Source of the DNA: Streptomyces sp. MBT65
GTDB taxonomy: Bacteria > Actinomycetota > Actinomycetes > Streptomycetales > Streptomycetaceae
Assembly: GCF_016612545.1 (NCBI RefSeq)
Contig: NZ_JAENRY010000030.1
Coordinates: 1-64,000 of the forward strand
DNA: 64,000 bases
Direction: 5' to 3'
The position numbers and the translations under genes are program-made. A model generated the notes under the pieces. It ran no database searches and was not told the origin of the DNA. It was given only the letters and a program-made list of their open reading frames with translations. Below, one piece after another: positions 8,616 through 17,724 of this stretch. Position 1 is the first letter of the stretch; every line of letters begins with the position of its first letter.

Positions 8616-8765
8616 GAGGAGGGGAACGGGGTTTCTCCTTGCCGTTACCGGATCGTGCCGCCACCGCGTTACGTTCACGCGCCGGTGGTTACACCCGGGT
8701 GACACAAGGGGACGTAGGGGTACCGAACGGGCACCCCCACGGCCGCCTGTTCCAAGGAGTCCCGC

Positions 8766-9995
8766 TCAGAGCGCGGCGTCGATCAGCGCGGCGGCGGTGA
8801 ACAGTTCCACGCCGACCGTGATCGCGGACTCGTCGGCGTCGAAGTCGCCCTGGTGGAGGTCGCGCACGGTCCGCTCCCCCGGGGTCCGCACCCCGAGCCG
8901 GGCCATCGCGCCGGGCACGTGCTCCAGGTACCAGGAGAAGTCCTCGCCGCCCAGGCTCTGCTCGGTGTCCTCGACGGAGAGCGGGCCGCGCCGCGCCACC
9001 ATCGCGTCCCGCAGCAGCTCGGTGACGAGCACGTCGTTGACCACCGGCGGCACCCCGCGCACGTACTCGATCGCGGACTTGGCCCGGTACAGCCCGGCGA
9101 CCTCGTCGATCGCCGCGTGCACGACGTCGGGCGCCTGCCGCCAGGCGTCGAGATCGAGACACCGTACGGTGCCGGACAGCTCGGCGTGCTGCGGGATGAC
9201 GTTGGGCGCGTGGCCGGACTCGATCCGCCCCCAGGTCACGGAGACCCCGCTGCGCGCGTCCATCCGGCGCGAGACGATCACGGGCACGTCGGTGGCGACC
9301 CGGGCGGCGGCGGTCACCAGGTCGGTGGTGAGGTGCGGCCGGGCGGTGTGCCCGCCGGGGCCGTCGAGGGAGACCTCCAGCCGGTCGCAGGCAGAGGTGA
9401 TGGGGCCGACCCGCAGCCCGATCCGCCCGCTGTCGACCCTGGGGTCGCAGTGCACGGCGATGATCCGCCCCACTCCGTCCAGCACCCCGCACTCGATGGC
9501 GTCGGCCGCGCCGCCGGGCAGGATCTCCTCGGCGGGCTGGAAGAGCAGCCGTACGGCCCGCGGCAGCAGTCCCTGTTCGTGCAGCCGGGCGAGCACGAGG
9601 CCGGCACCGAGCACCACGGTGGTGTGCACGTCGTGGCCGCAGGCGTGGGCGCGGTCGGGCACGGTGGAGCGGTACGCGCACTCACTCTTCGTGTCCGGGA
9701 TGGGCAGGGCGTCGATGTCGGCGCGCAGCGCGAGCATGGGTACGGCCGCGTCACGCGGGCCGATGTCACAGACGAGCCCGGTCCCGATGGCGAGGACGCG
9801 CGGCTGGAGACCGGCCTGTTCCAGCCTGGCCTTGATCGCGGCGGTGGTCCGGAACTCCTGGTTGCCCAGCTCGGGGTGCATGTGCAAGTCGCGCCGGAAC
9901 GCGACGAGTTCGGCACGCAGGTCCTCCGGCAGGGTGCCCGGAAGCACATTCCCGACGGACTCGACCTCGGACTCTGCCTCGGACTCTGGTGACAT
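8766..9995 (-). CDS. M20-family metallopeptidase / amidohydrolase (M20D)
   Basis: Zn- or Mn-dependent amidohydrolase of the IAA-amino-acid hydrolase/hippurate hydrolase type, about 409 aa. Visible: RRDLHMHPELGNQEFRTT near 40-57, metal ligands in HACGHDVHTTV, and FQPAEEILPGGA with the catalytic Glu pair. Cytosolic, no signal peptide. The start is uncertain: an ATG at 9995 (used here) or a GTG four codons upstream; neither has an ideal ribosome site. The substrate cannot be told. It lies upstream of the nucleoside genes on the same strand, separated by about 246 bp with its own promoters. Confidence 0.88.
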   Translation of the reverse strand: MSPESEAESEVESVGNVLPGTLPEDLRAELVAFRRDLHMHPELGNQEFRTTAAIKARLEQAGLQPRVLAIGTGLVCDIGPRDAAVPMLALRADIDALPIPDTKSECAYRSTVPDRAHACGHDVHTTVVLGAGLVLARLHEQGLLPRAVRLLFQPAEEILPGGAADAIECGVLDGVGRIIAVHCDPRVDSGRIGLRVGPITSACDRLEVSLDGPGGHTARPHLTTDLVTAAARVATDVPVIVSRRMDARSGVSVTWGRIESGHAPNVIPQHAELSGTVRCLDLDAWRQAPDVVHAAIDEVAGLYRAKSAIEYVRGVPPVVNDVLVTELLRDAMVARRGPLSVEDTEQSLGGEDFSWYLEHVPGAMARLGVRTPGERTVRDLHQGDFDADESAITVGVELFTAAALIDAAL

Positions 9996-10246
9996 CAATT
10001 GCTTCACCCTCTGAAGGGTAGGGCGCCCGGGTGGTCAACTGACCCTCGATCAACAAAAGTTCAACCCGTTAGTCGAAGAAAATCTGACCGCCGGCCGCAT
10101 AGCTGCTTGCTGGGATGGGTAGGCTTCCCGCTCCTTCTGGGATACCACGCCTCACCACAGCACAGCTTGAACCGTCCGTATCGCGGAATCCTCACCGCCA
10201 CGCGACGCTACGGCTACGCAGCGTGCCCTTGGTAGGGTCCGCCGAC

Positions 10247-10927
10247 GTGACCGACCCGAACGCGGCTGTGACCGCGGACTTCATAGAGGCCACCCGCTCC
10301 TCCTACGACGCGATCGCCCCCGCGTACAGCGCCGAGCACCCCGACGGGCTGGGCGAGGGCCCTGTCGAGACCGCCCTGCTGACCGCCTTCGCCGAGCTCG
10401 TCCGTACGGCGGGGGCCGAGGCCCCGGTGGCCGACGTCGGCAGCGGCCCCGGCTATGTGACCGCCCGCCTGAACGCCCTCGGGGTCCAGGCCTTCGGCAT
10501 CGACCTCTCCCCGCACATGGTGGCCCTGGCCCGCGAGGCGCACCCCCGGCTCCGGTTCCAGGTCGGCTCGATGACGTCCCTGGACGTAGCGGACGGGACC
10601 CTCGGCGGCATCATCGCCCTCTACTCGACGATCCACATCCCGGACGCCGACCTGCCCCGTGTCCTCGCCGAGTTCCACCGGGCCCTACGGCCGGGCGGTC
10701 AGGTCCTCCTCGCGTTCCAGGCCTCGGAGGGCGAGCACATCCACATGACCGAGCGTTACGGCCAGGAGATCGCGCTCGACTACTACTTCCGCACCCCGGC
10801 CCGGATCGCCACGTTCCTCACGGAGGCGGGCCTGACCCTCGCCGCGCAGGCCCGCGTGGAACCCACGGGCCAGCAGAGGTGGGGCCGCGCCTTCACCCTG
10901 GCTCACAAGCCTTCGGCTTCCGAATGA
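10247..10927 (+). CDS. Class I SAM-dependent methyltransferase
   Basis: Cytosolic methyltransferase of 226 aa. Motif I is VADVGSGPGYVTARL near 65-79, followed by GIDLSPHMVALAR (motif II) and LRPGGQVLLAFQ (post-motif III). Resembles Methyltransf_11/25 proteins; the acceptor is unknown. The GTG start is preceded by TAGGGT at 10233-10238 with an 8-nt spacer and no ribosome site, the pattern of a leaderless transcript. The 3' end overlaps the convergent gene 10903-11760 by 25 bp. Confidence 0.85.
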   Translation: MTDPNAAVTADFIEATRSSYDAIAPAYSAEHPDGLGEGPVETALLTAFAELVRTAGAEAPVADVGSGPGYVTARLNALGVQAFGIDLSPHMVALAREAHPRLRFQVGSMTSLDVADGTLGGIIALYSTIHIPDADLPRVLAEFHRALRPGGQVLLAFQASEGEHIHMTERYGQEIALDYYFRTPARIATFLTEAGLTLAAQARVEPTGQQRWGRAFTLAHKPSASE

Positions 10928-11760
10928 ACGGTGGCGGTGAGGAGCAGGGGTGACCGCACCCCGAGCCGGGCGGCACAGTCGGCGACGGTCGCGGCCAGCC
11001 AGCCGATCGCGTCGCAGGACCACTCGGCGAGTTCACCGCGCAGGGTCATGCCGTGCAGGGGCGGCCCGTTCCAGAAGGCGTCGTGGAAGAGCGGCGCAAG
11101 GGCAGCGCCCCGCTCGGTGACGTCGTGGTCCCCGCAGGTGAAGACGTCCTGGTCCAACTCCGCGATGTCGTCGGCGAGTTGACGCGCGACGGCCGGGATC
11201 ACCGGATCGCGTCCGCTGTTGACGCGGACGTCCACCGGGGCCCTGGCCGCCGGGTCGCGCTCGCCGAACCACTCGGTGGTGAGCAGGGAGGGTACGGCGG
11301 CGTAGGGCGGCCGTGCCCCGGGATCGATGCCCTGGACCGGCAGCAGCACCTGCACGGCGGAGAGCCGTACGGTACCGATCCGTGCCGTCACGTCCTGGGC
11401 GCAGCGGAGGAACGGCTGGACGGGGAGCGGCCGTTCGGCCACCACGGCACCGGCCTCGGCCTGGAACCAGGAGACGAGTCCGGCGCCGGGCGCGGCTCCG
11501 GGGTGGGTCCAGCCCGCGTCGTTCATGGCCCAGAGCCCCGGGCCGCCCACCGGACGCTCCTCGCCGGTGCGTCCCGAGATCCGGATCCCCCGGTCGTCCA
11601 GCCAGCCCATGGCGAGCGAGTGCCGGTGGAACAGCTGGTACGCGTCGTGCTCGGAGTCGGGGTCGTGCCAGGGGTGCGGGGTGAGGTCGCCGTAGAGGGC
11701 GGCGAACAGGGTGCCGGCTGCGGGAGTGGTCGTAGGCGCGATTCCTGGTTGTGGTTGCAC
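10903..11760 (-). CDS. Conserved hypothetical protein
   Basis: Protein of about 285 aa that I cannot assign to a family. No signal peptide or membrane segment. It is mixed alpha/beta in appearance with several Trp and a central stretch VQVLLPVQGIDPGARPP. The GTG start at 11760 keeps the first ordered segment (AGTLFAALYGDLTPHPW); its ribosome site is weak, so the true start could differ. It sits directly after the sialyltransferase-like gene on the same strand (35 bp gap) and could be co-transcribed, but nothing in it suggests a sugar enzyme. Confidence 0.7.
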   Translation of the reverse strand: MQPQPGIAPTTTPAAGTLFAALYGDLTPHPWHDPDSEHDAYQLFHRHSLAMGWLDDRGIRISGRTGEERPVGGPGLWAMNDAGWTHPGAAPGAGLVSWFQAEAGAVVAERPLPVQPFLRCAQDVTARIGTVRLSAVQVLLPVQGIDPGARPPYAAVPSLLTTEWFGERDPAARAPVDVRVNSGRDPVIPAVARQLADDIAELDQDVFTCGDHDVTERGAALAPLFHDAFWNGPPLHGMTLRGELAEWSCDAIGWLAATVADCAARLGVRSPLLLTATVHSEAEGL

Positions 11761-11795
11761 GCCTTGAGCGTGCCAGGCCGCCCCCGCCGGCCGGG

Positions 11796-12884
11796 CTAGG
11801 CCACCGTCACCGCCGACAACCGGTGGACGTCCCGCGCCGTCCCCGTGACTCCCGACAGGAACCCCTGCGCGCGGGGCGAGGCGTTCTCCGTGAGCCATGC
11901 GGGGTCGATTTCGCACACCGCGACGCGGACCTCCGTGCCGACCAGGGCCAGCGGCAGGGTGTGCACGACGGTCGAGGGGAAGCTGAGGATCGTACGGCCG
12001 ATGGGGCCGCGGCGGGCGATCAGCTCCAGGGGGAGGTCCGGGCGGACGATCTCCAGGCCCGTCTCGACCGCCAGGCGGTGGAGTTTCTCCGTGGATTCGC
12101 GGCGGTGGGCGAAGTAGCGGGTCGCGCCGTGCGTCTTGGCGAGGGTGGCGACCGCCTCCAGGTAGCGGTCATTGTCCACCACGCCGGTCTCCACCAGGGA
12201 CGTGCCGACCATGTCGGCGCCCTTGGTGATGCGGGGCGGGCCGAAGGTGGCGCGGGTCCAGGCGAAGGCGTTGGCCGTGATCGTGACGCCCTCGGGGGTC
12301 GTCTCGATCGGCATGGACGAGAAGATCTCCACCTTGCGGCGGGTGCTCGGGGTCAGCCGGCGGCGGGCCGCCGAGGAGACCGGGGCGAAGATCAGGTCGC
12401 GCGGGCCGGGGCGGCCGCCCTTGCGGTGCCAGCGCACCAGGCGTTCGCCGCTGGCGAGTTGGGCGACGAACTCCATCGTCGCGGTGCCGTCGTCGACCAC
12501 CACCAGGTCACGTGCCTTGGTGATCGTCAGCAGCAGTTGTACGTAGCGGGAGAACGGGTCGCCCATGACGATCCGGTCCGCCTTGCGGAGCAGCCGTGTG
12601 AGGCCGCCGATGGTCTGGAAGGGGGCCATGGGTCCACCCCGTGCCTCCTCCCAGCGCACGGTGTGGCCCTCGTCGCGGGCGAGGTCTGCCATGCGGCGCA
12701 ACTGGCCGCGGGTCATCGGGTCGGTCGGCGACAGGACCACGAGGGTGAGCCCCCCGCCGGGTGCCCCCTCGGCTCGGGGCGCACGCAGGTGCGCCCACTC
12801 CAGCACGTTCAGAAGCTGTACCGGACTCTCCACGAACGCGAGAGTGTGGGGGGTGAGACCGGCTGTGCCGGCGTGGGGGCTCAT
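11796..12884 (-). CDS. Putative GT-B sialyltransferase-like protein
   Basis: 362-aa cytosolic protein. Its start (TLAFVESPVQLLNVLEWAH) and late motifs (FAHRRESTEKL near 263, LSFPSTVVHTLPLAL near 311) match the general pattern of GT52/polysialyltransferase proteins: an N-terminal ESPxQ strand, an H-x-x-E motif and a Ser/Thr-rich CMP-binding stretch. Adjacent NeuB and CMP-nonulosonate synthetase genes supply the expected donor. I infer transfer of a nonulosonic acid to a wall polymer. The ATG at 12884 has only a weak ribosome site. Function is inferred; specificity is unknown. Confidence 0.6.
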   Translation of the reverse strand: MSPHAGTAGLTPHTLAFVESPVQLLNVLEWAHLRAPRAEGAPGGGLTLVVLSPTDPMTRGQLRRMADLARDEGHTVRWEEARGGPMAPFQTIGGLTRLLRKADRIVMGDPFSRYVQLLLTITKARDLVVVDDGTATMEFVAQLASGERLVRWHRKGGRPGPRDLIFAPVSSAARRRLTPSTRRKVEIFSSMPIETTPEGVTITANAFAWTRATFGPPRITKGADMVGTSLVETGVVDNDRYLEAVATLAKTHGATRYFAHRRESTEKLHRLAVETGLEIVRPDLPLELIARRGPIGRTILSFPSTVVHTLPLALVGTEVRVAVCEIDPAWLTENASPRAQGFLSGVTGTARDVHRLSAVTVA

Positions 12885-12938
12885 TGTCGTACGACCGTCC
12901 CGTGACCGTAAGTGACGCTGCCTCTTAATGGCTCAGAC

Positions 12939-13877
12939 TCAGACCGAGACCGGCTCGCCCGCGGCCGCGGCGATCTCGGCCTCGGCGACGACGCCGTTGA
13001 CGCGGCGCAGCTTCTTCATCGGGCCGAGCTCCGACTCGTAGACCTTCTTGACGCCGTCGCCGAGGGAGGCCTCGATGGTGCGGATGTCGCGGACGAGGCG
13101 GGTCAGGCCCTGCGGCTCGACGGAGGCGGCCTGGTCCGAGCCCCACATGGCGCGGTCGAGGGTGATGTGACGCTCGACGAAGGTGGCGCCGAGCGCGACC
13201 GCGGCGAGGGTGGTCTGGAGGCCCGTCTCGTGACCGGAGTAGCCGATCGGCACGTTCGGGTACTCGGCCTGGAGGGTGTTGATGACGCGGAGGTTGAGCT
13301 CCTCGGCCACCGCCGGGTAGGTCGAAGTGGCGTGGCACATCAGGATGTTGTCGCTGCCGAGGACCTCGACCGCGTGGCGGATCTGCTTCGGCGTCGACAT
13401 GCCGGTGGAGAGGATGACCGTACGGCCCGTGGCGCGGAGCGAGCGCAGCAGCTCGTCGTCCGTGAGGGAGGCGGAGGCGACCTTGTGGGCCGGGACGTCG
13501 AACTTCTCAAGGAAGGCGACCGCCTCGGTGTCCCACGGGGAGGCGAACCAGTCGATGTTCTTCGACTTGGCGTAGTCGTCGATCTGGCGGTACTCGTCCT
13601 CACCGAACTCCACGCGGTGGCGGTAGTCGATGTAGGTCATGCGGCCCCAGGGGGTGTCGCGCTCGATGTCCCACTGGTCGCGCGGGGTGCAGATCTCCGG
13701 GGTGCGCTTCTGGAACTTGACGGCGTCGCAGCCGGCCTCGGCGGCGGCGTCGATCAGCTTGAACGCGTTCTCCAGCTCACCGTTGTGGTTGATGCCGATC
13801 TCGCCGACGACGTAGACGGGCTGGCCGGGTCCTGCGGTCTTCGAACCGAACTGGCGCAGACGGGAGTTGATGCTCAT
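12939..13877 (-). CDS. NeuB-family nonulosonate (sialic acid/Kdn) synthase
   Basis: Condenses phosphoenolpyruvate with a hexose derivative (ManNAc or mannose, possibly 6-phosphate) to a nine-carbon keto acid. Visible: VYVVGEIGINHNGELENA near 21-38, AVKFQKRTPE, the STGMST strand, CHATSTYPA and GYSGHETGL, all in NeuB order. At 312 aa it ends soon after the TIM barrel; the C-terminal SAF (antifreeze-like) domain of typical NeuB is absent. The ATG gives the normal N terminus. It lies 14 bp downstream of the CMP-synthetase/phosphatase gene, so both are co-transcribed. Substrate (Kdn versus Neu5Ac) cannot be read from sequence. Confidence 0.9.
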   Translation of the reverse strand: MSINSRLRQFGSKTAGPGQPVYVVGEIGINHNGELENAFKLIDAAAEAGCDAVKFQKRTPEICTPRDQWDIERDTPWGRMTYIDYRHRVEFGEDEYRQIDDYAKSKNIDWFASPWDTEAVAFLEKFDVPAHKVASASLTDDELLRSLRATGRTVILSTGMSTPKQIRHAVEVLGSDNILMCHATSTYPAVAEELNLRVINTLQAEYPNVPIGYSGHETGLQTTLAAVALGATFVERHITLDRAMWGSDQAASVEPQGLTRLVRDIRTIEASLGDGVKKVYESELGPMKKLRRVNGVVAEAEIAAAAGEPVSV

Positions 13878-13891
13878 GACAGCGGGTTTCC

Positions 13892-15193
13892 TTACTTGGT
13901 GAGGGAGTCGAGAGAGGGGCCGAGGATCCAGCTGGCGATCTCTCGGACAGCGCCGTCGCCACCGGCCACGGTGGTGACCGCGCGTGCGGCGCCGCGTACG
14001 ACGTCGTGGGCGCTCGCGACCGCCACGGGCCAGCCCACGAGGGCGAAGCACGGGAGGTCGTTGACGTCGTTGCCGACGTAGAGCACGCGCTCCGGCGCGA
14101 TGCCCTGCTCCTCGCACCACTGCTTGAGTGCGAGGTCCTTCCGGTCGATGCCGTGCAGGACCGGGAGCTGGAGCTTCCGGGCCCGGGCGGCGACGACCGG
14201 GTTCTGCTCCGAGGACAGGATGAGCATCTTCAGGCCGCTCTTGCGCAGCGCCGCGATACCGAGCCCGTCTCCGCGGTGCACGGAGACGAACTCCCGTCCG
14301 TCGGAATCGATCAGCACCCGGTCATCGGTCTGGGTGCCGTCGAAGTCGAGTACGACCGCGTCGATGTCGTCGGCGGTCGGGAGTGAGCCCGGGCGGTCCG
14401 CGTCGAACAGCGGGGCCAACGCCCTTGCCCGCGCCAGCTCGTGGGGGTCGTCGATCTCCAACACCCGGGCGGGGTCGGTCCGTACGAGCTCGGTGCGGCC
14501 GAAGAAGCGGTGGCCGACCTTGCGGAAGCCGGCCGCGTCCATGCCGTAGACGGCGCCGGTCTCCAGGAAGTCCTGGGGGCGGTCCTGGCGGCGCGGGCGG
14601 AAGGACTTGTCGTGGTTGACGCCGTAACCGCCGCTGGTGACAGGGGGGTTGGCGACCTTCGTGGCACCGCCGACCTGACCGGTGGCGGTCGGCTCGACGA
14701 CCGTGGTGGCCTCGTCGTCCGCGTCGCGCCACACGAAGCCGTGGAAGGGGGCGACGGTGTGCGCGGTGTCGGCGCCGTTCGCGACGATCGCGTCGACGAT
14801 GCCGTCGACGTCCTCTCGGACGATGAAGGGGCTGGTGCACTGCACGAGCAGGACCACGTCTACGGCCGCGCCGTGCAGGGCCTCGTGGGCGTCCATGGCG
14901 TGCAGGACGGCGGCCTCGGAGGTCGCCGTGTCACCGGCGATGGCGGCGGGGCGCAGCACGACCTCGGCGCCGGCCTGGCGGGCGGCGGCGGCGATGGCCT
15001 GGTCGTCGGTGGAGACGACCACGTCCGTCACCAGGCGCGAGGCGCGGCACTCGCGGACGGCGCGGGCCACCAGCGGGACGCCGCCGACGGGCGCGAGGTT
15101 CTTGGCGGGGACGCCCTTGGAGCCGCCGCGTGCGGGGATCACCGCGAGCACCCGGCGCACCGAAGCGCCTTGGCCCGCTTGCGAGTTGGACAT
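13892..15193 (-). CDS. Bifunctional CMP-nonulosonate synthetase / KdsC-like HAD phosphatase
   Basis: 433-aa fusion. Residues about 11-235 are a NeuA-type cytidylyltransferase (VIPARGGSKGVPAKNL at 18-33, VVVSTDDQAI, LLVQCTSPF). Residues about 262-425 are a HAD phosphatase of the KdsC/NANP type with nucleophile motif VVLDFDGTQTDDRV and GNDVNDLPCF. The two activities would remove phosphate from a nonulosonate-9-phosphate and activate the sugar with CTP. Together with NeuB this gives a short route from a phosphorylated hexose to the CMP-sugar donor. ATG with AAGGAG 8 nt upstream. The same domain order occurs in vertebrate CMAS. Confidence 0.92.
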   Translation of the reverse strand: MSNSQAGQGASVRRVLAVIPARGGSKGVPAKNLAPVGGVPLVARAVRECRASRLVTDVVVSTDDQAIAAAARQAGAEVVLRPAAIAGDTATSEAAVLHAMDAHEALHGAAVDVVLLVQCTSPFIVREDVDGIVDAIVANGADTAHTVAPFHGFVWRDADDEATTVVEPTATGQVGGATKVANPPVTSGGYGVNHDKSFRPRRQDRPQDFLETGAVYGMDAAGFRKVGHRFFGRTELVRTDPARVLEIDDPHELARARALAPLFDADRPGSLPTADDIDAVVLDFDGTQTDDRVLIDSDGREFVSVHRGDGLGIAALRKSGLKMLILSSEQNPVVAARARKLQLPVLHGIDRKDLALKQWCEEQGIAPERVLYVGNDVNDLPCFALVGWPVAVASAHDVVRGAARAVTTVAGGDGAVREIASWILGPSLDSLTK

Positions 15194-15225
15194 GGGCTCT
15201 ACTCCTTGAGCGGGAATCCTGACGT

Positions 15226-16545
15226 TCACAGCTCCCCCATCCGGCGGATGACGGGCGCCACGCGCTGCACTCCGTGGCGGTAGGCGCCGCGCGCGGCTCG
15301 GCGCACGATCTGCCGGACGGGCCCCGGCGCCTTGTCCGCGGCCGGGGCGCCGGGCAGCGGGGTGCCGTCGGGGCCGAGGTGGTGGCGGGCGAGGATGCCG
15401 GGCAGATAGCCGGGGGCGGTCTCGGGCGTGTAGTACGGCTTCAGGGCGGCCATCTCGCCGCCGGCCAGCAGCTTGGCGATCCGCTCCCGGGCCGCGTCGA
15501 AGGCCGTCTCGTACGAGCCGTCGGCCAAGACCCCCTGCCGGGCCACCCACTCCGCGTCCGGCGCCGGCTTGTACCCGGCGTCGAGCTGGTCCCAGGAGGC
15601 GAGGCACCCGGAGCCCACGAAGTGGTGGTTGCCGAGCCCCTCGCGGATGCCGAGGTCGGTCAGCACGACGGTGGGGATACGGCGGTGCAGGGACTCCAGC
15701 GCGGCCGTCGAGCTGATGGTCACCAGCAGGTCGGTGCGGTCGAGCACCTCGCCCATGTGCCCGTACACCAGGCGGAAGTTGGCGGGCAGGTCCTTGCCCT
15801 GGACCAGCTTCTGGTAGGGCAACTCCTCGATGTGCGTGGTGTGTTCGCCGGGCTTGGAGCGCAGCTTGAGCAGCACCTCACGGTTCGGGTGGAAACGGGC
15901 GTGCTGGATCGCCCGGTTGAGCAGGTAGTCGCGGTCCCGGCGGTTGTCGGGCACCGAGGGCTGCACCGCGAAGACCACCGTGTAGGGGTCGTGCTCGCCG
16001 GTGTAGGTGTCCCCGCCGAGGAACGGCAGGGCGACCTCGGTCACCGAGGAGGAGTCGGCGCCGACGCCGTCGTAGACCTCCTTGAAACGGTCCGCGTCCT
16101 GGCGGGAGTTGGCGAGCACGAGGTCCGCGCCGTGCCGGAGCAGCAGACCGTCGGTGAGCTTCTCGTAGACGACGCCGACATAGCCGGTGACGACGACGGG
16201 CCGCTCGGTGCGCCCGTCCCAGGCGCGGGCCAGGCCGTGCAGCATCGCCTGCACCCCGCCGCCGACGAGGGAGAGCACGAGGATGTCGTACTGGTCTTCG
16301 ATGCCTCTCTCCATGACACGCAGGAACTCGACGGCGGTCACCTCGCGGAGGGAGTCGGCGGTGACGCCGACTTCCTTCAGCTGGCGGGCTGTTGGGGTGG
16401 CACGACCCCGCAGGAGGTACCCGTCCAAAGAGATGTCCGAATTCGCCGGAGCAATACGGTTCGCGGTGAGCGAACCCCATTTCCACCGGGTGTCGGAATC
16501 CGCGAGGACGGCTACTCGCAGGGTCTGCGTTGCACTTGCTGGCAC
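15226..16545 (-). CDS. Putative GT-B glycosyltransferase (DUF6716-like)
   Basis: About 439 aa, Rossmann-type start (TQTLRVAVLADSDTRWKWG), then VVVTGYVGVVYEKLTDGLLLRHGADLVLANS and, in the second half, VLLKLRSKPGEHTTH and LLVTISSTAALESLHRRIPTVVL. This is the pattern of CDP-glycerol/polysialyl-type transferases. No membrane segment; a basic C terminus could bind membrane. I recall such Streptomyces proteins as DUF6716 putative glycosyltransferases. Start uncertain: GTG at 16545 (used) or TTG at 16584, neither with a clear ribosome site. Same strand as the nonulosonate genes, 32 bp ahead of them. Confidence 0.72.
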   Translation of the reverse strand: MPASATQTLRVAVLADSDTRWKWGSLTANRIAPANSDISLDGYLLRGRATPTARQLKEVGVTADSLREVTAVEFLRVMERGIEDQYDILVLSLVGGGVQAMLHGLARAWDGRTERPVVVTGYVGVVYEKLTDGLLLRHGADLVLANSRQDADRFKEVYDGVGADSSSVTEVALPFLGGDTYTGEHDPYTVVFAVQPSVPDNRRDRDYLLNRAIQHARFHPNREVLLKLRSKPGEHTTHIEELPYQKLVQGKDLPANFRLVYGHMGEVLDRTDLLVTISSTAALESLHRRIPTVVLTDLGIREGLGNHHFVGSGCLASWDQLDAGYKPAPDAEWVARQGVLADGSYETAFDAARERIAKLLAGGEMAALKPYYTPETAPGYLPGILARHHLGPDGTPLPGAPAADKAPGPVRQIVRRAARGAYRHGVQRVAPVIRRMGEL

Positions 16546-16730
16546 ACCGAAGACGCTAGGAAGCCATTCCGTTGATCGGCCCAACCCGAAGGCAACAAAG
16601 GGTTAACAGCACACCGCCGAATGGCGAATCAGGGCGTGGTAGGGCCGCGAAAATTCCTGGTTCACAGGTTCGCCACGTGGCGTTCACCCGACATCAAACC
16701 AATGGTAAAGACCGATGCCGGAGCGCCCTC

Positions 16731-16736
16731 TACCGT
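16731..16736 (+). promoter_or_regulatory. -10 element of a leaderless GT2 gene
   Basis: TACCGT is followed by 7 nt and then the GTG start of the GT2 gene at 16744, with no ribosome site. This matches the actinobacterial leaderless pattern TANNNT-N7-RTG. Confidence 0.5.
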
Positions 16737-16743
16737 CATACGG

Positions 16744-17724
16744 GTGGTCAAGCTCTCCGTCATCGTGCCGTTCTACAACGTGCAGCAATACGCGCCCGAC
16801 ACCCTGAAGAGCCTGCGTGCGAACACACGGGAGGACTTCGAATTCATCTTCGTCGACGACTGTTCGACCGACGAGACCCCTGACATTCTCGCGCGCGCGG
16901 AGCGCGAGCTGCCAGGAGTCGTGCATGTCAGACACAAGAAGAACGGAGGGCTGGCGACCGCCCGCAACACCGGCATCGACAAGGCACGTGGCGAGTATCT
17001 GACGTTCCTGGACGGCGACGACTGGCTCGCCCCGGACTACTTCCCGCGGCTGCTCGCCGCCATCGAGGAACTCGGCTGCGACTTCGTGCGCACCGACCAT
17101 GTGGTGTGCACGGCGAAGGCCCGCTCGATCGCCCGGGTTCCGCAGGGCCGGCGGGGTGTGGTGCTGAACCCGCGGGACGCGATCCTGCCCGCCGACCGCT
17201 CGACCTCCGTCGACTACGCGTACGCCTGGGCGGGCATCTACCACCGCAGACTCGTCGACCGGGGCCTGCTGCACTTCACCGACGGGCTGCGCACCGCCGA
17301 GGACCGGCCGTGGATCTGGAAGCTGCACCGGGAGGCGGAGTCCTTCGCCACGGTGGGGCTGCTCGGGGTGTTCTACCGGCGCGGGGTCGCCTCGTCGCTG
17401 ACCCAGATCGGGGATGTGCGGCAGCTCGATTTCATTCGTGCGTTCGACCAGGTAATCGAGGAAACGGCGGCTGACCGCGACGCCGACCAACTGCTCCCCA
17501 AAGCGGTGCGCACCTATTGCGCGATCATGGCTCATCATCTCGGATCGATCGAGAGGTTCGAACCCGCCGTGGCTCGAAAACTGCGTTCACTGAGTTCCGC
17601 CGCGCTCAAGCGCATGCCCCAGGATGTTCTGGCGGAGGTAATGGACTCGATGGACCCCCAGCGCGCGAGCCGACTGCGCCGCCTGCGCCGCCGTCCCACC
17701 TCGGCCCGGACGGTGGCCGCCTGA
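16744..17724 (+). CDS. GT2-family glycosyltransferase (cassette A)
   Basis: GT-A type transferase of 326 aa. N-terminal KLSVIVPFYNVQQYAPDTL, FIFVDDCSTDETPDIL, KNGGLATARNTGID and the metal-binding LDGDDWLAPDYF are classic GT2. No membrane segments. The GTG start is leaderless-like. The stop overlaps the next ATG (TGATG), so it is coupled to the polysialyltransferase-like gene. A clear paralogue lies at 21813-22799 with the same partner. Probably adds a hexose to the nonulosonate wall polymer; the sugar is unknown. Confidence 0.9.
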   Translation: MVKLSVIVPFYNVQQYAPDTLKSLRANTREDFEFIFVDDCSTDETPDILARAERELPGVVHVRHKKNGGLATARNTGIDKARGEYLTFLDGDDWLAPDYFPRLLAAIEELGCDFVRTDHVVCTAKARSIARVPQGRRGVVLNPRDAILPADRSTSVDYAYAWAGIYHRRLVDRGLLHFTDGLRTAEDRPWIWKLHREAESFATVGLLGVFYRRGVASSLTQIGDVRQLDFIRAFDQVIEETAADRDADQLLPKAVRTYCAIMAHHLGSIERFEPAVARKLRSLSSAALKRMPQDVLAEVMDSMDPQRASRLRRLRRRPTSARTVAA

